DNA of 64,000 nucleotides from Yamagishiella unicocca (taxonomy: Eukaryota; Chlorophyta; Chlorophyceae; Chlamydomonadales; Volvocaceae). The notes under the pieces were generated by a model that was not told the DNA's origin, did not search any database, and saw only the letters and a list, made by a program, of their open reading frames with translations. Shown one piece after another: positions 31,706 to 43,900 of this stretch. The stretch is taken from contig BDSL01000015.1 of the NCBI GenBank assembly GCA_003116995.1, forward strand, positions 620,001-684,000, written 5' to 3'. Position 1 is the stretch's first letter, and every line of letters begins with the position of its first letter. A program made the position numbers and the translations under genes.

Positions 31706-34700
31706 TCAGCCCCGACCTCCTGCCACCCCGCCCCCCGCTGCTGCCTCCGCCACTGCCCCACCCGCTGCCGTTGCAGTTGCCGACAAGGTGGCTGCAGAAG
31801 CCGAAGCCGAAGCCGCGGCCGCTGCCGCCGGCGCTGTCGCGGCCGTGGGCGCTGCGCTGAGCGGCGGTGCCTTGCTGCAGCTGGCCACTGTCAAGTGCAG
31901 GCCCACGAACACCGACCTCATCTGCTGGGGACGAGAGTTTCGAGGAAGACCCGTGGGGGGAAGGGAGGGTTTTGAGGAAGACCCGTGGGGGGGGGAGGGA
32001 GGGGGGAGCCTGGTTACTGGGCGGTGGCAAGGCAGCCCGTGTACAAGGCATAGGAGAAGGAGGAGAAACAATAGCCGGAGGATAGCGGGGTCCTCGGGGG
32101 GGGGCATAAAAACCGTTTACGCGACAGGGACAGGATAGTTGGCGCATGGTCGTCGGACGCCTACTTCGTGGGCGCATGCTGGAGCACTGGGGGGGGGTTT
32201 GCAAAAATGGTTGGTGGCATAAAGACCTGGCCACACGACATGGGTGTGAGGTTGCAAGGAAAACCCGTGTACACGGGTGTGGCAGGCGAGAGGGAGAGCC
32301 CCGGAGGGAGCAGTGCGCTAGCTAGGAGGGCAAAGGGGGGGGGGCGCTGCAGACGCCCCTCCCTTCCCTGGCCCAAGGACAAGCGGAGCTGGCACGGCTT
32401 CTCCCGGACATCACCAAACTGCCCCCCCCCGGCTCCGTTCCCCCCCCCACGGGTCTTCCTCGAAACCCCACCGGCTCCGTCCCCCCCACCGGCTCCGTCC
32501 CGCCTGCAGCCGGCCTCCCCGGGTCCTACCTGCTCGCAGCTGGTGAAGGCCCAGTGCGCGGGCCGCTTGCGGACGAAGGCCCACGAGGAGTGGCGGCTCG
32601 TTGGGCGGGGCATGTGGCCCTGGCTCAGAATCACGGGCGCTGCGGGGTCGGCCCCGGGGGCTGCCGAGGCGGGGTGGTGCTGCTGCTGGTTCAGGTTGCC
32701 CCACCTGGGGTAAGGGGGGGAAGCGAGGAGGGGTGGTGCGTGGTGGGGGAGGGGGAGGGGGAGGGTTCACGCGGAGGCGGAGGCGGCAGCGGTGTGCAGG
32801 GTTGCTCTGAGGCTACCCGGCTGTCGTACGAGGAGGCAGGTGGCGGTGGTGAGGAGCGGAGTGGTGTGGCGGATGGGGAAAGTGCGGAGGTGTGCGTGTG
32901 AGCATGCCCGCGTGCGGACACCGGTTTGCCGCGTCATCAAACCGTATGTCATCCGCGTTAGGATTAGGTTCATGCACGCCGCCTACTCCAACTACCTCCT
33001 CCCCCTCCCCGGAACAAACAGACACCCCAACCGACGTGCCACCCTACGCGTTCCCCTCCTGCCCGCCTACCTACGGATTGCCTCTCCCTCCCTCCTACCC
33101 GCCCGCTCCAGCCCCTTCTCTCCCCCTAACATTTCCCCAGTCGCGTTGCCGGTTCTCCTATTGTAACCCCCCTCCGGCTAGTTCCTGCCCTCCGCTTCCT
33201 ATGTCGTGTAACCCGGTCTTCCCTCCGCCACCCCATCCCCCCCCCCGGGGCCCGGGTCCTCACCGTTGCGGGGTGTTGAGGGGCGGAGGGCTGATGGAGG
33301 CCCATGGGTACCAGCCCACAAGCAGGTGATGGTGGGTCACGTTGGGGAACATCACCACGTCCAGGGTGACGTAGGTGCCGCCGCGCACGGGGCTGCCAGT
33401 GTGTTGGGGAGAGCGTGCGTGTGTGCGTGCGTGCGTGTGTGTGTGTGTGTTTCGGCGGGGGAAAAGGGAGGGGGGAGGGGAGAGGGGGGAAGAGGGGGGA
33501 AGAGGGGGGAAGGAGGTGTTTTGGGATGGAATGTGATACTAGGAGGGCAGGTGGGTCGCATGATGGCGAGGCGAATATCCAGTGGGACAGCGGGCAATGC
33601 AACAACGGGGGACTCTCTGCACCGGAAACACGACAGGGGCAATTAGTAGATGCAAAAGCTGTGCAGAGTCGACACCTCCCGTGTGGGGCAACTGCCTCTC
33701 CCACCAGCAGAGCTCCCCTCCCCCACGGTCCCCGCCAGCCCTCCTCCCCCCGTTTTGCAACCTCCCATTCGGCAGGGGGCCTTCTGCCCTCCGTCTCCTA
33801 TGTCGTATAATCGGATCTTCTTGCCGACCGCTTTTTCGGCAGGTCAGGGCTGCCTCACCCACCTGGCCGCCAGCCCAACGGCGCCGGTCAGCAGAGCGCC
33901 ATTCTGCGACAGGCAGTTAGACGGTTCTTGTTGGTTCGGGCGGTGGTTAGGCATAAAATCGCAACTGGCGTAATAGATCTGAGGGCCAGGTGTTCTGCTG
34001 TCTCCCGTTTTCTCGGCAAACGTTTGCGGTCAAGGCGGCCATCGCATCTTCGGGCACACTCCACGCCGACCCACCTGCACCATGTTGGTTCCCGGCTGCA
34101 GCTGCATGGCCAGCCGGCAGCCGCTGCAAACCACGATGGCGCTCTCGGCGGCGTGGCGGCTGGACGCCGAGGACCCGTTGTACGGCAGTCGTACTGGCGG
34201 GATGTCCATCTCCTCCGTCAGCAGGTTGAAGTAGCCGCCGAAGCTGCCGCCGACGGAAACAGGGGCCGGGGGCCGGGGGGGGGGGTTGTGGCACAAAAAC
34301 CGGTTGTCGCATATAACCGGTTATGCGACGTGGATAGGATAGCTGATGGAGGGAGGGGCAGAGTATGAGGCGCGAGGGTGAGTTCGGGTGGGCGGGGGGG
34401 GGGTGAGAGGAGACCCGCGGGTCGGCGCATGGAGAGAAGCAAACCCTACGAGGAAAAGGACGCCGGGTGGATGCGAGGGGATAGGTGGGGGGGCACGTGC
34501 GGATCATGTGCTGAGGAAGCGCCTGCGACAGCCGATGGCATCATCAAACGACGACACGTGCGGTTTAATATTTCCCGCCGGGACGACCGGCCAACGACCC
34601 GAAGCGGAAAATGCAGGAATGCGGAAAGGGCCGGCCCACCTGTTTTCTCGCAGGTCTGTGGGGAAGGGCGTCCACTGGAAGCCCGGCACCTCCCGGCGGC

Positions 34701-37700
34701 CTGAGGACACGTGGCCATGTCGTGGGAGGCGGGAGGCGGCGGGGCCGTGAGGAGGCGGGTGACCCACGGATCGCACCCGGGCACTGTGCGCCCCTGTGGC
34801 GGTCAGGCGCGCGAAGTTGGCGCCTAGGGGCAGAGCGGGGAACTGCCACTCCTGAAAACCCCACACTGCATTGCCGTACATACCATCGCTCGCTCCGTGA
34901 CGTGTCAGAGACCCCCTGAAGCTCGTGCCCCCCCTCCTTCGTTGGCTTCTTTCCTAAACAGGCCGCCGACGGGCCACCTCCATAGCAGTTCCCCGGCAGT
35001 CAATCCAAGTGCTCCAGCATGCGCGCGCACGCGACCATGCGCCCGACCACTAAGCGCCAGCTACATTTCCCATGCCGTGTAACCGGGTCCTTACGCCAGC
35101 CCCCCGTTCGCCCGTTTTCCTGTCCTGTCCTGTCCGACGCTTTTCCTCCTCTGTCCTTTTCTAAAGTTAAAACCCCCCCTTTCGACCGCCCCATCCTCCG
35201 GTCTTACCCGCCCAATAGGCGTACGCGGGGCCGCACTGGCACTGGGCGCACCTCCCCGCCGCACACATGCGGGGACAGCCCCCGGGGGCGTACCAGCACA
35301 GCTTGCCGTCAGGGTGGCGCTCCTCCAGGCACTCGCCCGCCATGCACACCTGGCCGGAGAGGGGGGAGGGGGAAGCCGTGTACGAAAGAACACCGGCCGG
35401 AGGGGTGGGGGCCAGGGGAGGGGAAGGGGGGGGTTGCGCAAACCCCAACCCCCCTGCATCCCCGACTGCTGCGTCTCAGGTGGCAAGCACGCGTTTTCAC
35501 TCGAGCCCTGACCCCCTGAAACCACCCCAGCCCCACCAGGTCCGAAAGCTATTCGCCAGTTGGGTTTTGCTCTCCGTTTCCGATGTCCGAAAGCTATCCA
35601 TCAGTTAGTTTCTGCTCTCCGTTTTCTATGTCGTGTAACCGGGTATCCTCGCGCGCCCCACCTGGTCCGCGCAGGCCGTGCTGGGCCCGCATATGACCCC
35701 GTCCTCCTCCGACTCCAGGACACACGAGCCGTCCAGGCACAGGTGGGACCCGCACGGACCCGTGGGTCCGCACACGGTGTCGTCCGGCAGCGGCTCCACC
35801 ACGCAGCGACCGGCCCGGCAGGAGCGCCGCTGGCAGGGAGGGGGCGCAGGGGGCGGGGCCGGCCCAAGCGGTGCGCACTCACCCCCCTCGTTGGCGGGGG
35901 TCTGCAGGCGGGGGGAAGGAGGAGGCCGGGGGGGAATCCAGTATCGTAAAAAAAACACGCGAGCGCAAAACACAGGCCAGCCCCTGCACCACCCCAACCC
36001 CGTTTGGTCGCGTGTCCAAACTTCACCGAAAACTGAAATATCTATTCTCCTTATTTTGTCTGTTCACGGGTTTCCCCGCCATCCCTCCTTTGCCGGTTCA
36101 CGGGGTTCCCCGCCACCCCTCCTTTGCCGCTTCACGGGTTTCCCCGCCACCCCTCCTTTGCCGGTTCACGGGTTTCCCCGACACCCCGACCCAGCTCCGT
36201 CCTCCCCCCCTTCTCCAAACCAGTGACCCACCGGCAGCTCGCACAGCCCCTTCTCGCAGCTGAACCCGGTGCACTGCTCGTGCTCGGGAGCGTGTGAGCC
36301 GGCAGGGATGCACATGCCCCGCAGCAGGCCCCCGCCACACTCATGCGCCGGCGGCCGCAGCTCCGAAACCGCGTCCGCTGTGGCAGCGCCGGGCTGCCGG
36401 CTTACGTGACAGAGCGACCCGGCGGGTCGGGCGGTGTAGGCGCAGTGGGAGAACGTGGTGACACCTGGTGGCGACGGGTGGGGGAGTTGGCAAGCGGCAG
36501 CGGCCGCGGCCAGGGCCGGGGGAGGGGAAGAGGCAGGGGCTGTCATGTCCATGCGATTCAGGTGGGGCCGATTCAGGAGGGGCCGATTCAGGCGGTTCCC
36601 TCCTGCCGGACAGCCTCGCATTAGTCGGGCAAGGACCCAGCGCGGCCCAGCATGTGGGCCCTCCGGGTGGGCCCCACGCCCCGCCTCTCTTCCCAATCAC
36701 GAGCCCCTACCGCACCCCACAGCCCCTGTCCTGCCCACGGGGCCCGTAGCAGGCAGTAGCAGCATGGGGGCGGGGGCACCGGCAGGCAGTAGCACCATGG
36801 GGGGAGCAGGCGGGCACGAGGCGGCGGCGAGCTGCTGCAGCTGCTGCACTCACCCTGCGTGCTGCCGTCCCCCTCCCTGGACTCCGGGTCCTCCACCTCG
36901 TTGTACAGCACCTCCCCGCAGGAGGTGAAGTTGCGAGTCCGCGTGTCCTTGCACCCACCATCGCGCACAGTCGCGTCAGTGCACGTGGGCCCGTCTGGGG
37001 GTACACCACGGCATAGGGGGATCGGGGGAGTGGCATGAAAACCGTTGACGCGAAAAAGACAGGGGGATCGGGGGAGGGGCATGCGCGGTCGTGGAGATTA
37101 ACCGCCGGGTGGGCGCCGGTGTGTATGTGGTTGTGGGGTATCGAGGAGGGGATCAAATGCGTGGGAACGACCGAGGAGAAAAGGAGGGAGGGGGGCAAAT
37201 CAGCGAGGTGGTTGAGGGCGGGGATCAGGGCCCCTCCCTAACAAGTGAAGGACCCCCTTGCGCGGTGGGGACGTGAACTGACGGTCTCACGTGACACCGT
37301 CCGGCGAGGCCCCCCTGGAGGGGCGGCGAGACGACAGCCTGACGAAGCGTGCCGGTGGATACACACACCCACCGCGCGCACTCTGGCAGCAGTAAGGCGC
37401 CTCCAAACGCCGTGTCAGTGATCGAGCCCGTGCTTCTTACAACAACGACCCCAAACCCAAACCACGTTGCTGCACACGTCATACCCCCACCACGGCATGA
37501 ACAACGCGCACCCAAGCGTTACGTTCCTTTTGCCCTGCGCGCTACCACGCCAACCCAGTCTTTCTTCGCCGCCGCCGCCTCCAAACTCACTCAGCTCACG
37601 GCCTGTTTCCGGCATGGCTGGGGAGGACTTCCAAACTCACTCAGCTCACGGCCTGTTTCCGGCATGGCTGGGGAACACTTTTTCCTAGACGACGTATCCC

Positions 37701-38378
37701 AAGAGCCGCCCCCAAGAGCCGGGCCTTACTGGGTGCGTTACCCCTTTTGACACACACAAACGTGGGGCTGGGCGTTGCCCGGGGGCAGGCAACGCCTACG
37801 ATGTGTATCTCTCTGATTGCTGAGAGGAGCCCGACGCTAGTAGGCAACCCGACCCCTGGCCATGCTTTGGTCTACGGCGGCTGATTGAAGCGGCGGTCTG
37901 ACGCAAGATCGCTTTCATATCTCCATTTCTTACTGACGTTTTGGCTCTGCGGCCGCGTCAAATCCAGGCACCCAAACACACTGTTGCAATCCCGCTAGCG
38001 CAGCACGCAAGGAGCGCGAGGAACGCCGCCCGACATTGGCTGGCCAACGATCCATCATGCCAGTATGACTAAGGTTGCAACCCGCAAACCGGCGCAGGCG
38101 CAGCGGTCTCTGCACATGGCTCACGGCTGTTGCTCTCTCCGCACGCCGACATCGCGACTCGGCCTTCTACCGCGGGCCTCACCTATCAGCACCACACAGT
38201 CGGCGTGGTGTCCAAGCACCTTTGCGACGCTGGCCTCGGGTATGCAGTGATGCCGCGCCCGCAGCGCCGCTGCTGCGCACGGCACATTGACGCCGGCAAA
38301 AAATGACAGAAATAGCAAGAGTGCTGGAGTAAGGGACGGATTGATTGTAAGCTTCTGCCAGAACGGCGGCAAGGGCAT
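31706..38378 (-). CDS. Secreted cysteine-rich protein, unknown family
   Basis: Exons in transcript order: 38378-38183, 36994-36854, 36464-36232, 35829-35662, 35349-35208, 34865-34640, 34243-34075, 33903-33863, 33392-33264, 32704-32530, 31921-31706. All phases agree and predict 611 residues. The link from the first exon across an 1188-bp intron is the least certain. Residues about 19-37 (PALLLFLSFFAGVNVPCAAA region) look like a signal peptide. Residues about 70-295 are Cys-rich, with three similar modules of the type G-x-C-V/L-x-E, an acidic D, then a Cys cluster (GRCVVE, GSCVLE, GECLEE), as in disintegrin- or EGF-like extracellular proteins. The second half has SFGGYFNLL, VVCSGCRLAM (half of an LSD1-type zinc motif, probably chance) and VTLDVVMFPNVTHHHLLVGW. 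Potential N-glycosylation sites are NFTS, NGSS and NVTH. The tail is Ala/Ser-rich. A matrix or cell-surface role is inference. Confidence 0.7.
32104..32190 (+). repeat. Dispersed intronic repeat family C, copy 2
   Basis: It has caggatagttggcgcatggt and then gtgggcgcatgctggagcac, matching both halves of the ligase-intron copy at 7465-7553. It lies in the last intron of the cysteine-rich gene. Confidence 0.75.
33127..33175 (+). repeat. Dispersed repeat family A, copy 6
   Basis: It carries ccccagtcgcgttgccggtt, then ctcctattgtaaccccc, and is antisense to the cysteine-rich gene in which it lies. A shorter relative (tatgtcgtgtaacccggtct) follows at about 33198. Confidence 0.7.
36061..36190. repeat. 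34-bp tandem array, about 3.8 copies
   Basis: The unit begins ggttcacgggtttccccgcc. Starts are at 36061, 36095, 36129 and 36163. It lies in the intron just 5' of the plus-strand coordinate 36232 (the donor side of that minus-strand exon). The gcacgggtttcc-like core echoes the dispersed acacggg repeats near 21960 and 32260. Confidence 0.85.
37581..37680. repeat. 50-bp tandem duplication
   Basis: Units at 37581-37630 and 37631-37680 begin ccaaactcactcagctcacg and differ only near their ends (ggagg against ggaac). They lie in the long first intron of the cysteine-rich gene. Confidence 0.9.
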
Positions 38379-40935
38379 AGGTGGCTTTTGAAGACCAGTT
38401 GAGTTATGGTTTTGGAAAAGCCCTCATTCGGTAACGGAGAAGTGGCCTTCAAAACTATTGAAGTGTTGTAAGGTCCTGGGAAACTAGATGGATTGAGACA
38501 CCGTTTTGTAGTAACGCGTCGAAACGAACCTCGCGAGTACGCCACTATGCACGCGCGCGCAATACGTCAGCTCATACGCAGTCCAAAGCATGTGTATTGG
38601 TTGATGTTTTCCTGCATATTTGCAGGGAAGGACGTGGTCTCTTTGGAATGGAATTCAGTGCATGGTTGCCGTGATGCGGACGAGCGCGCAGGGGCGCGCC
38701 GCACAAGGCACAACCACATGGCTGTCATGCGCAGACGTTATCGAAATTAACATAACGCTGACAACAGCAGAGCTTGCGGTGCTGCTGCTGCTGGCTTCTG
38801 AATGCCGAAACGTTGAAAACCCACTAACTGCACCGATACCGATGACCCCAGCCTGGCCAACAACAATAATGTAACCACGTGGCTTCGTACGCCCACGGTT
38901 AAGCTCTATACCTTGCGCCTTGATAAAGCGGCAGCGCCGTGGCCTGCTTCGCAGGCAGGTGCGGGCACAACCGCCCTACAATAAAGTTTCGAACCAGCGG
39001 CGGCCAGACCACGATGGCGCAATGAATGCTCCACTCTATTTATACACTTGCTGCTTTCTGCCACTGCCATATCCGATCCCGATCTGCCAAACCCTCAGCA
39101 GCTACGGCCATCGATTACGCCAAGGCCCGGTTGCATCCCTCATGGCGGACCCATGTTACGCCATAGGGGCTAACCTTTCGGAGGACATTAACAAGCCCTA
39201 ATCCCCGCCTCCTCGTCGGCTTCCCAACATTGGGATTGTGTTTTGCCCTATTTTGATGGTGGCCCGCGTCCTCACATGTCCCACCCATCAGGCCTTCAAC
39301 GCAATGCATTCACACTCTAACTACTGCATTCTGGCCGCATTTCCTACTTGTCCACATTTGTCAAAGCTGCTGGTCATCACAATAGTTTATACATGCCCCA
39401 TGCTCGTTGCTTTGTGACCTTATTCATGTCGTACACTCCATTGCAGCGACGCCCACCCGCTGCTTGTTTACCATTTTCAAGATTCCTTGCCTAAATCCAA
39501 TTCGTCAGCTGACAAACAATACCGGGAGGCGGTCGCATAGAATTCGCATGAAGTCTCGATATCATGGCGGTGGTTTGTATGTGGTTGAGACGGCCTTGCA
39601 TCGTGGCACGTTTTGTCACATCCTGGTTTGCTGGGACTGCCCGTTGTGCTGCAATTCCCTTTGCTGGCCGACGTTTCGGGTGGGACGTTTCGTTTCGCGA
39701 GTGGGCAGTGCCGCCGGGGGTTTCCGTCCACAGCGGGCTGCTGGCTGTTCCCGCCGTTTTTCCGGCGGTGTGCCTTGGGTTGCACGGGTTGTTCATTCTT
39801 GTTGGGGCCCCACCGTCTTGGGCACGGCGGGATTTCCTGGTCTTTCCCTGCGTCTTTTGGGGCGTCTGCTGGCTGCCATCGTTTGCATCGCATGGGGCCG
39901 TACGCAGGCATACGCTGCTAATCCGTTAGGACAACCACACTGGTCCCTACTGCTACCTGGGGCCACCCTCATCCATTCATCCGACCGACTAACCGAGAGA
40001 CACAGGTTCAATGATCGCCGCTAATCCAGCGTGCGAATTTAAGTCCACCTCACTTCCACATCTCAGCAGCTAGCCATAATCTCACGCCCTCCCGACCGAT
40101 CGTGCTGGAGGCATCATTAAGGATCAAACCTAGCACCTTTCCGCAACAAGGCGGTGTTGTCACCAGAACGATGCTAGCGCTGGCTGCTAGCGCTGGGTTT
40201 GCCCGGCGTCTCTGAGCCTTTCGAGGCTAAATAAATGTTTTACAAAAACATTGAGCGCATTCGAGAGCCTGTAACGACTCCACTACTCCGTACCTGTAAT
40301 CCTGCGCGGCAGGTTAACCTGCGTCAGCGCTAGAAGACATTTATTTATTTCCACCGAAGTCCGTGGAAATGCGACGTTATGCGCCTTACTTGGTGGTCGC
40401 GCGGTCGCGCCATGCATTGTTCCTGTAAATGTATACGGCGTCTGTATACGGTGTTCCGTATGGCAAAACAAAGACCTGTGCAGTTGATTTTCCCACACCT
40501 CGTTATTACGTCGATTCCTGAGTTACATGATTTCAACCCCATGAGGGACATATCGGTAGTGGCAAGGAAGCAAACGTAGCGTTAGAGCCTAAATACGCTT
40601 AATTAATCATTCCGGCCATATAGTGACTACCCAAGGTTGCCTTTCGTATTACATCCTTCGCGCAGTCGAACCACGAAGATTTGCTTATATGGCGACGAAA
40701 CATAGTGCAATATTGTCGTCGCGGGCGGGGCCTCCGCAGCGAGGAAACTGACGACGGAAATTCTTTGGAGCAAATATGATCTTGGGATATAGCCGGGTTG
40801 AAGTCCTGGACAGTCCTTAAGGTCTACTCGCCACGGGCGGTCGAACGAGCTCGTGACGTAAAACTTGTCCGAGCCTGACCACTTGGGCCACGACCCATCG
40901 AGCTCGGCATCCCGTTCCATTCCTTAGCTCACATA
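38379..40935. other. Divergent intergenic region, lower GC, no gene resolved
   Basis: This 2.5-kb stretch separates the divergent starts of the cysteine-rich gene and the SBP gene and must hold both promoters. It is visibly less GC-rich than the flanking genes. A G/T-rich tract at 39600-39900 is open in three overlapping frames but shows no motif. Near 40170-40190 the word gctagcgctgg is repeated. A 97-codon minus frame at 40627-40920 is probably chance in the SBP 5' UTR or promoter. Confidence 0.4.
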
Positions 40936-43900
40936 ATGGAAGCGGCTTCGAGAGGCGAAGCCGATAATGCGGCCCCTGATGACTGGCAAACTGGCGACTA
41001 TGCTTGGGACGCACGGCGACTTGTGGCATTGCGCCTAGGTGAGAGGCTTACCTTGTTTATCTGACAATGCTTTTGACGATGTCAACTAGGACGTACTGAC
41101 TCTCTACTACCACGTACCTCTTCTGGCGCGCCCTCGTGCAGGAGCAGGCGCATCCGCTGGTACCCCCGGAGCTGAGGAAGAACGCCATGAGGATGATCCT
41201 GGAGACGCCATGGAGGACGATGGCTCCGCTGAACGCCAGCCGGGGTCGCGCGAAACGTGCATGGTGCGGTAGCAACGGGAAGCGGCCGACCGACCTTCGT
41301 GTATTCCTTGCGCTTGATGAAAGCATCCTGATGCTTTCCCCCCGCGGGCTTGGATGCCAGCGGCGCCATCCAGCACGTCGAACAGGAGGCTCGCCTTCTA
41401 GTCGGCTGCGCGAGTCTGCGTTCCTTTCGCTTCCCGCGAATCGGCCGTATACACGGATTACGGGTCCCAGTACAGAAGCTCCTTAGGGGGGGTCAGTGCA
41501 ACTGCTACGAAACCGCGCGACCCTCAGCGTTTGCGAAGGGGTTTCGCTCTGCGCGGACCGGGCGCACCTGCAGTTGCTGGAGCCAATGAGCAATGCAATG
41601 CAATGCGTGCAGTCTATTCACACGTGGCATCCCTACCCTTGCATCACAGACAACGCGCTGCACACAGCGGTGGAGGCGAGGGAACGACTGTCGTACCTCG
41701 CTCCTCTCTGCGGACGCATACCGCTTGCATGCTGTCACCGGCAGCGCGGCTCTGCGCAAAACACCTTCCACACGTCTCTCCTTACCTATGGCCTCTCTGG
41801 GAGTGCATCCACGGCATGGGCCCGGCAAAGCGGCATCTCAGCGCTGTGGACCTCCTCGTCCGCACTCCCAACACCCGACCTTTGCATCTCCTCCCGCGAC
41901 CCAGGTGAAGGACTGCCCGATGGACCTGTCTACCTGCAAGCCCTACTACCGGCGCTTCCGCATTTGCGAGCGCCACCTGAAGACGCTCTCGCTGTGCATT
42001 GAGGGCAAGGCGAGCCGGTTCTGCCAACAGGCGAGTTGGATCCGCCCGGATTCCTCCTGAATCCTCCCTGGACCTTCCCTGCTGGCAACCAGCCAACGAA
42101 TGGGGCCACCTCACACAGCATATCCGCCACCCAAGTGGCTGCCACACGCTCTCATGCCACAATCTCCTCCGGGCATGCTTCACACCGCGCCGCACTTGCA
42201 CAACCGTGGTTCCGTGGTTGTCTCGTCGCGGCCCATCTTCTGGGTCACCACCCCGTCTGGGTCGCCACCCCATCTGGGTCGCCATCCCATCTGGGTCACC
42301 ACCGACGACAGTGACACGTCGTGCCCGCCGCTGCCCGGCTCTCCTCCCTGCAGTGTGGCCGGTTTCATGTCCTGGACGAATTTGAGGGCACCAAGAGGTA
42401 GGCGCCCACATCGATCGCTGTCTGGCCCGGGCGGAAGGAGGTGTTGGGAGGGAATGTTAAGCCCCGGCGGGTACGGCTAATGCGCCCATTCCGCTGTGGC
42501 TGCGACGCATGGGCTCTCGGGCGCATCCGGGTTGTGAAAGGTGCAGCTAGGAGGCGATGTGTTGCGGAAGGTGCCGTTAGGAGGCAGGCAGGCCGGGAGG
42601 CAGGCAGGTAAGCAGGCAGGCAGGAACGAGATAGTGGGTAGCGAATGTGAACGAGTGGCGCCAGCGTGGAGGGGATCCGGGAGGCCGCGGGTCCGGCCTT
42701 ACCGCATACGTTCACATTTTCAACCGACTAGAACTCTCACGCCACGTGTCAATCCTCACCTCAGCCCCTTAATCTCAGAATGTGCACGACCTCGAAGTGC
42801 TCCTTCGAAACGTTTCATCAACCACGTTGCGTCACACAGCTTCTGCATTGTCTGTTCACCGGTTTCCTCCCGGCCCCGCCCCTCTGAATGCGCCGTGTGT
42901 CCCCACAGGAGCTGTCGGCGAGCCCTGCTGACTCGCTTCTACAAGCGCCGCAATATGCCCATCCCGCTGAATGCTCTGCCTTCTGGCGTGTGAGTGAGGC
43001 TGGGGCTGGGTGCGTTTGGGGAGGTTGCACAGGGGCCCGCGGGCTTGGATCTGGGGGGTTGGTGATGCGATGTGTGTGTTCTGTTATGTTTGCGCGGTGC
43101 TAGCAGAGAAAGAGGCGGGCGGGTGGGGCGGGGATCCGATAGGGCGGCGGGGCTTCTGCGTGTGGCTCCCAGCGCCCCTAGTCGCGTATCGCTCCTCGGT
43201 TGCTCGAGGACATGACGTCGCGGGGTGGCGGCGTTTCCCCCGCGCGCACCAACCCTCCCACTTGCTGTTTGCATCTGCACGTGCGTCTTCAACGTCATAC
43301 GCACACCCACCTGCCTGCGCCCCGTTGATCCCTTTCCATCGCCTCCTGCCTCCTGCCTCCTGCCTCGCGCCCGGCAGGACCGATAGTGCTCCCCGGCAGG
43401 GAACGAAAGATACGGTGAGGGGCACAGCGGGGGAGCGGAGCGGGGTTGGCGAGCGGGGTTGGGGAGACAGTTCCCAGGGAAGGACATCATGGCGATGTGG
43501 TTCCCGAGCGGTGCCCCCGGGCCCTAATCGGCCACCGAGCGCGGAAACCCTAAGTATGATTCCCTCCCCACCGCTGCCATGCAGGACTCCAAGCTCAAGC
43601 CCAAGGCGCGCACGCCGTCCAGCAGTGACCCAAATCAGATGCGCCGCAAGCGCGGCCGGCCCCGCGCACCGCCCATGGACGTGCGGGACCTGTCACCGGA
43701 CGACCCGCGGGTCGCTGACCTGGCGATCTACCCGCAGCTGCAGCCGCAGGAGCAGGAAATGCAGATTAAGCTGGAGCACGAGCAGGTACGCGCCTGTTGA
43801 ATCGAGGCGACGCGACCCGGGGCTGCTGAATTCACGTGGGGCTGCTGCCTTCACGTGGGGCTGCTGCCTTCACGTGGGGCTGCTGCCTTCACGTGGGGCT

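Noticed and set aside
34075..34243. LSD1-type zinc finger in the cysteine-rich protein
   Set aside because: Only the first CxxC (VVCSGC) is present. The next exon supplies no second Cys pair, so a folded zinc finger is not supported.
40627..40920. 97-codon minus-strand frame (MERDAELDGSWPKW...) next to the SBP start
   Set aside because: It is short, without a recognised motif, and it overlaps the likely SBP promoter and 5' UTR. Nothing continues it upstream or downstream.
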